Assembly (NCBI RefSeq): GCF_000478195.2
Contig: NZ_AUZM01000013.1
Span: 47,422-111,421, forward strand
Direction: 5' to 3'
Origin: Lyngbya aestuarii BL J
Lineage (GTDB): Bacteria > Cyanobacteriota > Cyanobacteriia > Cyanobacteriales > Microcoleaceae
Length of the DNA stretch: 64,000 nt
The notes beneath the pieces are model-generated. The model ran no database searches, was not told the DNA's origin, and saw nothing but the letters and a program-made list of their open reading frames with translations. Position 1 is the stretch's first letter, and each line of letters opens with the position of its first letter. Below, in pieces: positions 37,098-46,831 of the stretch. The translations under genes and the position numbers were made by a program.

Positions 37098-38213
37098 CTA
37101 TGTTTTTAGTTTTTGATAGATCTTGATATACTCTAGAATAATATTTTCTGTTTTGAATCTTTGAGCATTAATTAAACCTCGATCAATTATTTCTTTTCGT
37201 TTAGGTAGATGAAAAATGATTTGATCAGCCACTTGTTGAGGATAAGCAGGATCGATGTATATTGCAGCTTGACCTCCAATTTCATTCATAGGGGGACGAT
37301 TGGATGTGAATACCGGACAACCACAGGCTTGAGCTTCAATAATTGGCCAACCAAAACCTTCTTGTAAAGATGGAAAAAGTAAAGCGACTGCACCTGAATA
37401 AAGCGCACGTAAATATTCTGAATCAACATTAATGAGTTCAATTACATTTTGACTTAAGTGATAATTTTTAATGTATTTATTTATTTCTGAAGTGAAAGGT
37501 TTACCAACCATAATTAAATGCAGTTTACAGTTTTTATATATATAGAGTAGCTGTTTAAAAATAGAAATTACACCTAATCTATTCTTATACCAATGATTAG
37601 CTCCCACGTGTAAAATATAGTGACAATTTTGAGGAATTCCTAAAGCTTGTAAATATTTTTTTACCTTGTAAGATTCCATCGGACTATAAGCATAATTGAA
37701 TCCCTGATAAATTACAGAAACAGCGTCGGGTTTAATTGATGAAAGACGTAATAAATCTCTTTGAGTCTGTTTAGAAACACAAACTACACTTTGAGCTTGA
37801 TTGAGTCCTTTAATAATCATTTTTTGTAATTGTTTACCAGTCCAGCCAGTTTTGTATTCTGTAAATTCTCCCAAACCTGCGCGAATTGCTAATAAATCAT
37901 GGCACGTTACAACATGAGGAATGTGTTGTAAATATTGAGTATATATTGCATTTCCATGATCACAAATATGAACAACATCAGCCCAAGATAATGCTTGATG
38001 TAGTTCTAACGGAAATAGAAAAATTTGATCAATGTAACCTAACCATTTTCCTATGGATTTTAAAGTAGCTTGAAAGTTTCCGAACTTAGGTTTGGGGCGT
38101 ATAATTCGTACCTGATGACCAAATGTAGGCAAAGTGGTAGCGAGCATCGTTAAAAATCGCTCCATGCTAATAATTGCATCAGGTTCGTAATTTCCAATCA
38201 ATAAAATTTTCAT
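37098..38213 (-). CDS. Family 4 glycosyltransferase, mannosyltransferase-like
   Basis: A 371-residue GT-B enzyme. The donor site reads LQEGFGWPIIEAQACGCPV followed by TSNRPPMNEIGGQAAIYIDP, a variant typical of the WbaZ/MtfB mannosyltransferase-like branch. The N-terminus is short (MKILLIGNYEPDAIISMERF). Its ATG overlaps the stop of the dioxygenase gene (ATGA), implying coupled translation. Mannose specificity is only suggested by branch resemblance. Confidence 0.85.
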   Translation of the reverse strand: MKILLIGNYEPDAIISMERFLTMLATTLPTFGHQVRIIRPKPKFGNFQATLKSIGKWLGYIDQIFLFPLELHQALSWADVVHICDHGNAIYTQYLQHIPHVVTCHDLLAIRAGLGEFTEYKTGWTGKQLQKMIIKGLNQAQSVVCVSKQTQRDLLRLSSIKPDAVSVIYQGFNYAYSPMESYKVKKYLQALGIPQNCHYILHVGANHWYKNRLGVISIFKQLLYIYKNCKLHLIMVGKPFTSEINKYIKNYHLSQNVIELINVDSEYLRALYSGAVALLFPSLQEGFGWPIIEAQACGCPVFTSNRPPMNEIGGQAAIYIDPAYPQQVADQIIFHLPKRKEIIDRGLINAQRFKTENIILEYIKIYQKLKT

Positions 38214-39196
38214 TTAATGTCTTTAATTTTTTCGGTATTAATTTGCTTAGATTTCCAATTCCAGAGAATTCGTTTTATTTGAATTATGATTTCACCTGGT
38301 AATAGACTGAGTGCTAAATTTTTAGCACTTGATTTTAGCGTTAAAGCCAATAGCTGACGATGTAAACTGATCAGATCTTGAAGGGTCAGTGTCGAAATTG
38401 ATGTATTTGGAAAAGCAGGATAATCAGTTTTATAACCAAATCCTAAATAGTTCATAATTTTGGGGTTTATATTATCAATAAACTCTGTATTGACTAAATT
38501 TTTTTCACCATGTCCAATTACATTAGAACCCACTTGATCAACTTGGAAAAGTAGAGTGTTTCGAGTATAAGTGTTATCTTTAAAAGGTTCTGCTCGATGA
38601 ACTGCATGAATATTACAAAGGATTAAACTTCCTTTTTTGAGGGTAAAATTTATAACATCTTTTTGGTATTTTTTTTCTATAAAAGCATCACTTAAATAAA
38701 TTTCATGGTTATGTTTATGAGACCACAGATGAGAATCTTTAACTAACTGAAAAGGATTTTTTGTAACATCAGATAAATAAAATAAAAATAGCAATCCTGG
38801 CATATCATGCTTACTTGAAAGTTGTCTACCAACTTGTCGATTATTGTCGGTATGCCAAGGCATATGAGATATTTTTTGAGTTTGATAGATGCGATGATTA
38901 ATTAAAACATATCTATCCTGAAAGTAGTTTTCACAAATCTCTAAAATTTGAGGTGAGGTAATTAAGTCGTAAGCTTTTTTAGATTTAGCGAGACAATGAG
39001 TTAAAAATTTCTGATGTTTTGCTATAACAACACCGACATCATTCGCATTAACTAAGATTTGGTTAAAATTAATTTCTTGTAGTAACTCATCAATGTACTG
39101 TTCAGTTAAAGCTTCTTCAAACACAAAAAATCCTTTTTGGTGGAGAGAGTCCACAATTTTATCAGTAGTAACGTTTGGGAAAGTAGAAGTATACAT
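38210..39196 (-). CDS. Phytanoyl-CoA dioxygenase-family oxygenase
   Basis: A 328-residue Fe(II)/2-oxoglutarate oxygenase of the PhyH family. The metal triad can be placed at His115 and Asp117 (PWHTDNN) and His200 (HAVHRAEPF), with Arg212 in YTRNTLLFQVD as the likely 2-oxoglutarate ligand. ATG 39196 is chosen because AAAGGAAA precedes it; an upstream TTG would add six residues. In this setting it might hydroxylate or otherwise modify a sugar or lipid carrier, but no such reaction can be read. It is translationally coupled (ATGA) to the next GT4. Confidence 0.8.
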   Translation of the reverse strand: MYTSTFPNVTTDKIVDSLHQKGFFVFEEALTEQYIDELLQEINFNQILVNANDVGVVIAKHQKFLTHCLAKSKKAYDLITSPQILEICENYFQDRYVLINHRIYQTQKISHMPWHTDNNRQVGRQLSSKHDMPGLLFLFYLSDVTKNPFQLVKDSHLWSHKHNHEIYLSDAFIEKKYQKDVINFTLKKGSLILCNIHAVHRAEPFKDNTYTRNTLLFQVDQVGSNVIGHGEKNLVNTEFIDNINPKIMNYLGFGYKTDYPAFPNTSISTLTLQDLISLHRQLLALTLKSSAKNLALSLLPGEIIIQIKRILWNWKSKQINTEKIKDIK

Positions 39197-39251
39197 CGTG
39201 TTTCCTTTTGACAATAAAAAAACTCTAATTTTTGTTTAAAAAAATTAATAA

Positions 39252-40424
39252 TTAAATCTTGAGATGATTGATAGCACTTCTCAGTCCTTGAGTTGCTTGA
39301 ATATAGCTATAATTTGTGATTATATTGCGACTTTCTTCTCCCCATCGTTTTAATTTTTCAAAATCTAAGAAAGCCTTTTGTAGACAATTTGCTAAAGCGG
39401 AAATATTTCCTGCTGGAAAGACTAATCCATTCTGGTTTGAATGAATTAAATCTTGGGCGCATCCAACATGATTGCTTGCAATAACTGCCCGAGAAAGACA
39501 CATCGCTTCATTAATCACTAGTCCCCAGGTTTCCCAAGCCCCATAACTGGGTAAAACGACAAGATCAGCTATTGCATAGGTACGTGGCATTTGACTTTGA
39601 TTTTGAAAAGGAGCAAAATAAATTGATGAGTGATTTTTTGCTTGTAATCGCAATTCATTTTCTAAAGAACCTGACCCAACAAATAAGAGTGAAACTTTAG
39701 GTAAATTAGACTGTATAAAAGCCTGAAGTAAATCAAGTGGTCGTTTTTTGCTTTCAAATTTTCCTGCAAATAAAATCACTGCATGATCTTCGGGAATTTT
39801 AAGTTCTTGTTTCCAAAGTTTAGCCTGTTTCATTGCTTCCTGAGATTGAGAAAAAAAACGATTATTATCAACTGCATGGGGAGAAAAAAACAGATTTTTA
39901 GGTGAAACTCCGTGATAAGTGTAGTAGTTATAATTTGCTTTTCCTACATATAAAACGGCTGAAAATTGACTATAAACTAGAGAGATAAATTGACGACGCA
40001 TCCATTCTTTAATGCCTGTTCTGGGTAAAATTCGATGGGAGTCTCCACGAAAAATTAGGGGAACTTTACGAGTATCCCAACGCCAAATAAAATTATAAAT
40101 ACTAGCATAGTTGTAACACATTAAGAGTACACTATGGGGCTGAAAACTTTCTACGACTGATACTAATGATGGGTTTTGAAATCCCCAAAAATGATGGGTT
40201 CCTGGATTTAAACTTTGGTTAGGAACAAATTCATAGTTGTATCCTGACAATAAGGGAATATCCCACTGAATTGATTGCTTAAATCCCTGATCAACCTGTT
40301 GAGTTATGCCAAAATCCCAAAGATAAAAAACTTTAATTAAAAAATCTTTTTCTTGAGCTAAAGAACGAAACCAAGGAGCATAATATTGAATTGGATGAGT
40401 TGTGATAATAGCAATTTTATTCAT
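39252..40424 (-). CDS. Family 4 glycosyltransferase
   Basis: A 390-residue GT-B enzyme. N-terminal IAIITTHPIQYYAPWFRSL; donor domain with ILFAGKFESKKRPLDLLQAF and ETWGLVINEAMCLSRAVIAS containing E-x7-E. Its start overlaps the end of the polymerase gene by 8 bases, so the two are co-transcribed and probably act on the same repeat unit. The sugar is unknown. Confidence 0.87.
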   Translation of the reverse strand: MNKIAIITTHPIQYYAPWFRSLAQEKDFLIKVFYLWDFGITQQVDQGFKQSIQWDIPLLSGYNYEFVPNQSLNPGTHHFWGFQNPSLVSVVESFQPHSVLLMCYNYASIYNFIWRWDTRKVPLIFRGDSHRILPRTGIKEWMRRQFISLVYSQFSAVLYVGKANYNYYTYHGVSPKNLFFSPHAVDNNRFFSQSQEAMKQAKLWKQELKIPEDHAVILFAGKFESKKRPLDLLQAFIQSNLPKVSLLFVGSGSLENELRLQAKNHSSIYFAPFQNQSQMPRTYAIADLVVLPSYGAWETWGLVINEAMCLSRAVIASNHVGCAQDLIHSNQNGLVFPAGNISALANCLQKAFLDFEKLKRWGEESRNIITNYSYIQATQGLRSAINHLKI

Positions 40425-41934
40425 GTTCTACCTCGTAGTAATGACTATATTCCATTAATTCAAAAACGGGATTTTTACGATTAGGAATAACTTTCATAAA
40501 GACAAATGATATCCCTACTAAAACCATACTGGATTGAAAGAGTGAGGCAACATAAACACTAGCTGACCATTCACTTTGAGCTGCAAAACTAATAATTAGA
40601 ATCGAAAAAAGCGATCGTACTGAGAGAATTGAGGTGTTCATACTCCAGCGAGAAATTTTACCATAAGCCGTTCCGAGAATCATTCCGAGTCCAGTACAAC
40701 CCATTAATCCAAAGTTTGCATAAGCTTCCGCTAAAAGCCCCCAAGCGATGGTAGTTCTATAGGTATCTTGATAACTTTGTAGTCCGTAATAAACACTTAA
40801 AATGTAAGTTCCTTCGTGACTCCGAGGCTTGTTAGGATAGATAATTCTGGGGAGTATCATCTGAGGTAAAATTAGATATGTTTTTCCCATTAAATAGGGA
40901 TATTCTTCGGGAGATTTTTTCTGAGCTAAAAGCAACATTTGAATGATACTTGAGCGCTCAGAAGGTGAACTTTCTTTTGATCCTTCTTCTTCCTGTTCTT
41001 CATGGTTTAAGTTTTCAAAAGAATAACCGATCCACTCGCTGTACCAGGCTGGATACTGCCAGGGTTGTAATGTAAATCCTCCTTGATCAAACCAATATTT
41101 TCCTCGCATTTCACCCTTCCCATAATGGAGAACAGTTAGACAAGCTAAAAGCATCACAATTGTAATTAATGGTATGCGACGACTTCCCAAAATATAAGCA
41201 ATAAAAGCGACAGAAAAAACCCCAACATTATCTCGGAGAACTAATCCAGCCGCACTACTAATAAAATAGGAAATCATTAAAACAATATAGATTTGTGATT
41301 GAACACCTGTTAACTTTTTTTCCCCTTGGCGATAAGATAAAATAAAAACAGCTAATACACTTAGTCCTAAAATTCCTCCTCGAACCAATGCAAATAATCC
41401 CCCGCTCAGAGCAAACCATTTCCCCCTAGCATACATTTGAAAGAAAACTGCACCCGCTAGAATTAATAAGAAAAAGTTTTCTCCTTTGTTATCAACAAGA
41501 GCGCGATAAGATAGAGGTGGAGGGGGACTCGATTTAACCTGTTTTAACCAAAAAAAACTTCCGACTGCTAGATGAATAGTAACTGTAATTCCGGCATAAA
41601 ATTGGCTTTCTGGAGGATAAGTAACGACTAGAGGATGGTTGCTGAGTAGAGGGATTGCATTTGTGTTTAAATGGGTTAAAGCAAAGAAGGGAAAAATGGG
41701 CATTCCTAACGCTTTTCCGGAACACCAAAGATACATCGGATATAAGGATGCAATACTCACTAAAATAGCAGCTAAACTAACGAGTGGATCATTAGTTTGT
41801 AAAGACTGGGCATTTTGAACAAAAAATACACCAACCCCAAGCCAAAAAGTTTTAAGTAAACGTCGTCTTTCCCAGCGAATCAGTTGGGATTGAGCTTTTT
41901 GATAAAGAGCAATAACTTGATGAGATAAGCTCAT
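40417..41934 (-). CDS. Wzy-like polysaccharide polymerase (O-antigen polymerase type)
   Basis: A 505-residue protein with about ten to twelve hydrophobic segments. A large hydrophilic loop (about 293-365), rich in Glu and Ser (NLNHEEQEEEGSKESSPSER), lies between the middle and C-terminal helices, the usual layout of Wzy-type O-antigen or oligosaccharide repeat polymerases. These are too diverged for reliable motif calling, so the assignment rests on topology and context between glycosyltransferase genes. It would join lipid-linked repeat units in the periplasm. WaaL-type ligase is the main alternative. Confidence 0.7.
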   Translation of the reverse strand: MSLSHQVIALYQKAQSQLIRWERRRLLKTFWLGVGVFFVQNAQSLQTNDPLVSLAAILVSIASLYPMYLWCSGKALGMPIFPFFALTHLNTNAIPLLSNHPLVVTYPPESQFYAGITVTIHLAVGSFFWLKQVKSSPPPPLSYRALVDNKGENFFLLILAGAVFFQMYARGKWFALSGGLFALVRGGILGLSVLAVFILSYRQGEKKLTGVQSQIYIVLMISYFISSAAGLVLRDNVGVFSVAFIAYILGSRRIPLITIVMLLACLTVLHYGKGEMRGKYWFDQGGFTLQPWQYPAWYSEWIGYSFENLNHEEQEEEGSKESSPSERSSIIQMLLLAQKKSPEEYPYLMGKTYLILPQMILPRIIYPNKPRSHEGTYILSVYYGLQSYQDTYRTTIAWGLLAEAYANFGLMGCTGLGMILGTAYGKISRWSMNTSILSVRSLFSILIISFAAQSEWSASVYVASLFQSSMVLVGISFVFMKVIPNRKNPVFELMEYSHYYEVEHE

Positions 41935-41939
41935 ATAAA

Positions 41940-43259
41940 CTAAGATAATGACGAATTACTTAAAACTCTATCAAATACAGCACATTGCTGTCGAGTCATT
42001 TCTTGTGCTGTGTAGGGTTTAAAAGCTAACCAATTTGTTTCAGGTTGATATCCTTTTGGAGTTAAAATTAACCAATTTAATTGCTCAGTAACTTGGGGAA
42101 GTAAATCAGTAGGACTGTTATGAGAATAAAAAGAAATAATTCGACCGGCTTGACAATTTTTAAGAATTTCTACGACTGAACTCTGTTGATGAAATAAAGC
42201 TAAAACAGGTTTATGAGCTAATATACAAGGATACAGTTTAGAAGCAGTATAATCTGGGTTATTAGAACCAATTAATAGAATACCATCACTCTCTACTAAA
42301 AGTTGTAAAGCTTCAAAATAAGGAACACGATTAGGATGTTCTTCAACTAAGTCATTGACTCCAAATTCTTCTGCTATGGGTTCAACCGTTTTGGTTGCTC
42401 GTTCTCCGTAAGCATAACTGGTTCCGACAAAATGTAACTTGACTTTACTCCAGTATTCAGGATGGTGATCGCGCTCTGATTTAATCCCTAAAAATAAAGC
42501 CCGTAATGCAAGAGCCATATCACTTCCACCGCGACCGACATAAACCCAATGACGTTTACCATCATGGGAATTAAAAATAGTTTGCTTAACGTTTAACTGA
42601 GGAAGTAACTCAAAATCTTTTTCCGGCGCACCAAAGGGTAAAACTGTAAATTTATCTTCTTTCAGCCAGGAATATCGATCAAGTAACGTTTGGGGATATG
42701 CGGGAGAAACGCTAATAATATGGCTGACTTTACGAATTGTAAACGGCTCTAAACTTTCCGCTAGTCGTTGAGCAAAACCATACTTAAATTGACCGCCAGG
42801 AGGTCGATCATATCCATATTTTTTCCCATAGTCATTTAACCAAGGATCTTGAAAATCGAGGAGATAAGGAACTTGAAAACGACGAAACCACAAGGGGGCT
42901 AATGCCATTGTTATAAACACTGTTGTAGAGAAATAAATTAAATCTATTTTTTGTGTGCTTAGTATTCGCTGACCTGCGGCAAATAAATAGGGAAGACATC
43001 GCCAACCAATATTACTTAATCCAAGCCGACGAGTCTGTTCAACAGGTAACGCATTAATGGGTGTAATTGATAGATTTTCAGGTAGAGTTTGAGTGAGTAG
43101 CGGGTCTATAATTCCCTCTACACAGTCGGGGCGTACTGTCAAAATTAGAGGTTCCCAGCCTAATTTTTTAAAATAGGGTAATCCCATTCTAACCCGTTGA
43201 TGGTCGGGCGCATTAATGGGGGGAAAATGAGGACTGATAATCAAAACTTTACGGTTCAA
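41940..43259 (-). CDS. GT4-like glycosyltransferase
   Basis: A 439-residue GT-B enzyme, more diverged than its neighbours. N-terminal VLIISPHFPPINAPDHQRV and LLDFQDPWLND, then WVYVGRGGSDMALALRALF, and a donor-side region SDGILLIGSNNPDYTASKLY. The canonical E-x7-E is not evident. Translation appears to start with TTG at 43259, well supported by AGAGGA 8 bases upstream. It lies 5 bases before the polymerase gene and heads a likely unit, with TCCGGA 91 bases upstream. Confidence 0.8.
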   Translation of the reverse strand: MNRKVLIISPHFPPINAPDHQRVRMGLPYFKKLGWEPLILTVRPDCVEGIIDPLLTQTLPENLSITPINALPVEQTRRLGLSNIGWRCLPYLFAAGQRILSTQKIDLIYFSTTVFITMALAPLWFRRFQVPYLLDFQDPWLNDYGKKYGYDRPPGGQFKYGFAQRLAESLEPFTIRKVSHIISVSPAYPQTLLDRYSWLKEDKFTVLPFGAPEKDFELLPQLNVKQTIFNSHDGKRHWVYVGRGGSDMALALRALFLGIKSERDHHPEYWSKVKLHFVGTSYAYGERATKTVEPIAEEFGVNDLVEEHPNRVPYFEALQLLVESDGILLIGSNNPDYTASKLYPCILAHKPVLALFHQQSSVVEILKNCQAGRIISFYSHNSPTDLLPQVTEQLNWLILTPKGYQPETNWLAFKPYTAQEMTRQQCAVFDRVLSNSSLS

Positions 43260-43350
43260 GGCTAATTCCTCTTAAATTTATTTAAAATTTATCCGAGTGA
43301 AAGTTTTGATAGAAACTCTCTACGACAGATCACAAAGACTTGCCAATATC

Positions 43351-43356
43351 TCCGGA
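43351..43356 (-). promoter_or_regulatory. TCCGGA site upstream of GT4-like gene at 41940
   Basis: Palindrome in the 124-base gap, 91 bases before the start at 43259. Confidence 0.4.
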
Positions 43357-43383
43357 AAACTTCATAAATGTTTAGATTTTCAA

Positions 43384-44442
43384 TCAGCAATCCATCAGAG
43401 TTTGTTCTAAACTTGTACCCACTAAACTGTGATAAAGTTGCTCATATTGGTCTACAATTTTGGAAGCAGAAAAACATTTTTGGGCGCGTTGACGACAATT
43501 ATAACGGTCAATTTTCGTCAGGTTTTCTACTGCCATACAAGCTTCTTCTATATTGTTAATAAGATAGCCATCAATTCCCGGACGAATAATTTCAGGTAAT
43601 GCACCTCTCGGACAAGAAATCACAGGTGTTCCACAGGCGAGCGCTTCTGCAAATACAATGCCAAAAGGTTCTTCCCATTCTATCGGAACAATCATCGCCG
43701 CCGCCTGACCTAAAAGTTCGTTTTTTTGTTCATCATTGACGGTACCAACGTATTCAATTCCATTTTTGCCAAGATGGGGGATAATTTCGTTTTCCCAATA
43801 GCTTCCTGCTTCACCTATAGTGCTATAGTTTCCTGCAATTAACAGGCTTCGTCCGGTTTTCTGTGCAACTTTGATAGCGGTATGTGCGCCTTTTATGCGT
43901 TCTATACGACTAAGAAACACCAACGGTGCATCGTCAGCAACATGAGGTTTAAAGGTGTATTTTTCAGTTTCAACACAATTGTAAATGGTATGCCAAACGC
44001 CTCCGGCTGATCGTCCCTGGCGACAAATATAATCGCTGCAACCTGTAAAAGTAAGATAATTTTCTGCGAGTTTAGCTGCCCATTTAACGGACGATCCTCC
44101 TGTAGCCCGTTGATAAGACATGATTTTCGGGAGAGGATATTTTAGCAGGGGTAATAAGTAAAGAACGCGAGAAAAACTATGAAGAATATCGGGTTGAAAT
44201 TGTTGAACGGCTGACCATAATGTGAGTGTATTTTTTAGGGAATCAAATTTATCTTGAGAACGCAATCCTGGCCAGGGAAAATGATAATGAGCGGGTGAGG
44301 TTGAGTTGTGATGAGCTACTAACCCAATGCTATAACCCCGCGATCGCAATTCAGTAATTAATAAATCAATAATGCGTTCAATTCCTCCATAAAGTTTCGG
44401 AGGAACCGGAAGTTCTGGATCGGCGCTTAGAAGGATTTTCAT
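43384..44442 (-). CDS. Family 4 glycosyltransferase
   Basis: A 352-residue GT-B enzyme. The glycine-rich acceptor-side loop reads PPKLYGGIERIIDLL; the donor side LVFLSRIERIKGAHTAIKVA and EEPFGIVFAEALACGTPV with E-x7-E; then PEIIRPGIDGYLI. A standard retaining GT4, sugar unknown. The gene lies 68 bases downstream of the DxD protein gene with no TCCGGA in the gap, so it is probably in that unit. Confidence 0.87.
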   Translation of the reverse strand: MKILLSADPELPVPPKLYGGIERIIDLLITELRSRGYSIGLVAHHNSTSPAHYHFPWPGLRSQDKFDSLKNTLTLWSAVQQFQPDILHSFSRVLYLLPLLKYPLPKIMSYQRATGGSSVKWAAKLAENYLTFTGCSDYICRQGRSAGGVWHTIYNCVETEKYTFKPHVADDAPLVFLSRIERIKGAHTAIKVAQKTGRSLLIAGNYSTIGEAGSYWENEIIPHLGKNGIEYVGTVNDEQKNELLGQAAAMIVPIEWEEPFGIVFAEALACGTPVISCPRGALPEIIRPGIDGYLINNIEEACMAVENLTKIDRYNCRQRAQKCFSASKIVDQYEQLYHSLVGTSLEQTLMDC

Positions 44443-44510
44443 CAGATTTAATTTTTCAATCCATCAACTAAAATTTACAATAGTTTTTAATAAAGCCAGT
44501 TAAATTCCTT

Positions 44511-45470
44511 TTATTTGGCTTGAAGAAATGTTTCCCAGGCTGACAACTTAATATCTGCATAACCTCTCTGTTCTAGAGGAACTTTACCTTGTAAAATTGA
44601 ATGTTGAATTTGAGGTAATAACTCTAGATAACGGGGAGATTTCGTGGTTGGATGCAGTAACCAAGCGTTCTCAGAGTTCAGATTCAATCTCCAACCTCCA
44701 GCCCGACCAACACGCTGAAATATCATAATTTCTGGCGATCTTGGATAACCTCGCTTCAGATATTTTCGGAGTAAAGTTTCTGCTAAAATCTTACCTTTAA
44801 TTAAGGGTAAGTAAGTCGAGAGTTTTTCTCTATCAATCAAGTAACAGCGAGTGCTAAACCAGTCATTTTTCCAGCCTCCTTCAACCGGAGTAAATGGTCT
44901 ACCTTCGTGAAGACTAGGTGCATCTGGAAGTTGTTTTTCTGTACTAAAAGGTGGACTAATTCTAGGACTAGCTGCGACAGCGTTTGGTGATTTTTCTATC
45001 AAAGAAATCGCTTCAATAGACCAATCATAATTTAAGGATTGATAGAGCAACATATCTGCATCATAATGCAGTAGATAGCGAGTTTTGCTCATCTCAAAAG
45101 CCGCCAGATAAGACATCAGGGCGCAACCCCCGTAGTCATGGGTTTCATTTACCCAGTTTCCTAAATATTTAAGAGCTAGAATGGGTTGTAAAGAATTCCC
45201 TGGTTTCAAGTAAACAATTCGATCTATATAGCCCTGACTTTTAAATTCTTCAACAATTGCACAAATTTTTTCGACTCGCTGAGAAAATCCGGGTTCAGGA
45301 AAACGTCGATTTGGATCAACAATTTTCGTTTTTTGAGGTTTACAACAATCCACAATTGCCAGTATTTCATCTACGTTAGCTCGATGAAATTTAGCGATAA
45401 CTGGAACCGTTACGCCCGCATAAGCAACATCACCTGGAGATAGATTGATTTGTAAAGTTAGATTATGCAC
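44511..45470 (-). CDS. Putative GT-A glycosyltransferase with DxD motif
   Basis: A 319-residue soluble protein without a clear named family. LLHYDADMLL places a DxD metal-binding motif at Asp137-Ala-Asp139, and the ETHDYGGC and GGWKNDWFSTRCYLID stretches look like parts of a nucleotide-sugar transferase. The start is GTG with AAGGA 5 bases upstream. It lies within the glycosyltransferase array, with TCCGGA 61 bases before the start. Alternative: a non-catalytic family member. Confidence 0.62.
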   Translation of the reverse strand: MHNLTLQINLSPGDVAYAGVTVPVIAKFHRANVDEILAIVDCCKPQKTKIVDPNRRFPEPGFSQRVEKICAIVEEFKSQGYIDRIVYLKPGNSLQPILALKYLGNWVNETHDYGGCALMSYLAAFEMSKTRYLLHYDADMLLYQSLNYDWSIEAISLIEKSPNAVAASPRISPPFSTEKQLPDAPSLHEGRPFTPVEGGWKNDWFSTRCYLIDREKLSTYLPLIKGKILAETLLRKYLKRGYPRSPEIMIFQRVGRAGGWRLNLNSENAWLLHPTTKSPRYLELLPQIQHSILQGKVPLEQRGYADIKLSAWETFLQAK

Positions 45471-45531
45471 GATCCTTTTTGTACTCAGTCACAATCTTGG
45501 ATAATTCTAATATCAAGCATAAACTTCAGAA

Positions 45532-45537
45532 TCCGGA
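45532..45537 (-). promoter_or_regulatory. TCCGGA site upstream of gene at 44511
   Basis: Palindrome in the 73-base gap, 61 bases before the GTG at 45470. Confidence 0.4.
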
Positions 45538-45543
45538 AAAGTT

Positions 45544-46791
45544 TTACTCTAATTTTTTCGCTCTGTGAATTAGAGAAACTTCCGATATTTGTAACAGCAG
45601 GTTAACTTGTTTTTCCCAACCAAATTTATTTTCATAGGCTTGCAGTGCCGCCGCTTTAGCTCTAGCTAACTTTTCCGGATTTTGCAGTAAGTTTTCAATC
45701 GCTTCAGCTAAGAGAGTTGGATGATTATCTGTGAGTAACTGACCAATTTCAGGACAGTCCTGAAAAATCTCTTTTTGTCCTGCTGTGTCCGTAGCAATGA
45801 CAGCTAAACCTGCTTGTAAATATTGAAAAAGTTTATTAGTAATGGTAAGATTTCGGCTAGGAATATCGGCTTGTTCTAGTGCCAAACCAATATCATGTTC
45901 AGCAATGCGAGATAATAACTCGGAATTGGGAACAGTTGGATGAATAAAAATGCGATCGCGCCACTCGTCAGTTACTTGCTGTTGTAACCATTGCTGTGCT
46001 GTTTTGGGATAGTCACCCCGCAAATGAATTTCAACAGGGGTTTGCAGATAGGGTAAAGCTTTAAACAAAATTTCTAAGCCTCGTCCCGGCCCAATTGTTT
46101 GAGAAAACCAATGCAAAGAAGGAAGTTTTGAATTGATTTTATCGAGTGTTTTTCCATCGATATTGAAGCGTTCTTTCGCCGTAAATGTATTGTAAATTAC
46201 TGTCGGTTTGGGTACTTGATAAGCCTCAGAAAAAGCCTCGGCGAGAGCATGAGAAGTGGTCAAACAGTAAATACAGTTTATAGCTAGACGATGTTCAAAT
46301 GTTTTTAATTGATGAATGGGTCGAGTTGCACGGGCTGAGGGAAGCAAATCTTCTGAAAACCAATCTTCAAAATCAACTCCCACACAAAAACCTTCATTTA
46401 AAAGTTGATTTCCTACCCAAAGTCCACCTTCAGAATGAACGATAGTTAAGTCGGCTTGAGTGTGACGGGCGACTTGCAGCATGGCAGTTGCACCATAGCC
46501 TAATAACTCCGGTGAAAATGTGCCAAATCGTTTATATTTTTCTTTGGCAATTCTCGCCTTTATTCTAACTCTAATATTGTTGATTTTATGAGCGGGTTGA
46601 AAGTCAATAATGGGTAAAAATTGCCATGTTTTTGTAGCTAAAATAAGGCGATCGCGTTCTACCAGTTCGGGATCAAACCAGAAACCTCTCACAGTGACTT
46701 CATGTCCGACTGCGGCTAGAGCGTCTGCTTCTTTTTGAGGGCGAGGTGCGGTGCAAAGATGACCACCAATTAAAATTAAAATTTTAGCCAT
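45544..46791 (-). CDS. Family 4 glycosyltransferase
   Basis: A 415-residue GT-B enzyme. N-terminus ILILIGGHLCTAPRPQKEADAL-like start, LHWFSQTIGPGRGLEILFKA in the linker, and donor domain HDIGLALEQADIPSRNLTIT then NKLFQYLQAGLAVIATD. The usual E-x7-E is replaced by this AGLAV-type pattern, as in a subgroup of GT4 enzymes. It is followed by the DxD gene across a 73-base gap. Confidence 0.82.
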   Translation of the reverse strand: MAKILILIGGHLCTAPRPQKEADALAAVGHEVTVRGFWFDPELVERDRLILATKTWQFLPIIDFQPAHKINNIRVRIKARIAKEKYKRFGTFSPELLGYGATAMLQVARHTQADLTIVHSEGGLWVGNQLLNEGFCVGVDFEDWFSEDLLPSARATRPIHQLKTFEHRLAINCIYCLTTSHALAEAFSEAYQVPKPTVIYNTFTAKERFNIDGKTLDKINSKLPSLHWFSQTIGPGRGLEILFKALPYLQTPVEIHLRGDYPKTAQQWLQQQVTDEWRDRIFIHPTVPNSELLSRIAEHDIGLALEQADIPSRNLTITNKLFQYLQAGLAVIATDTAGQKEIFQDCPEIGQLLTDNHPTLLAEAIENLLQNPEKLARAKAAALQAYENKFGWEKQVNLLLQISEVSLIHRAKKLE

Positions 46792-46831
46792 AAATTTGTT
46801 TTGAAATAGCTGGATAACACATCGGTTTAGA

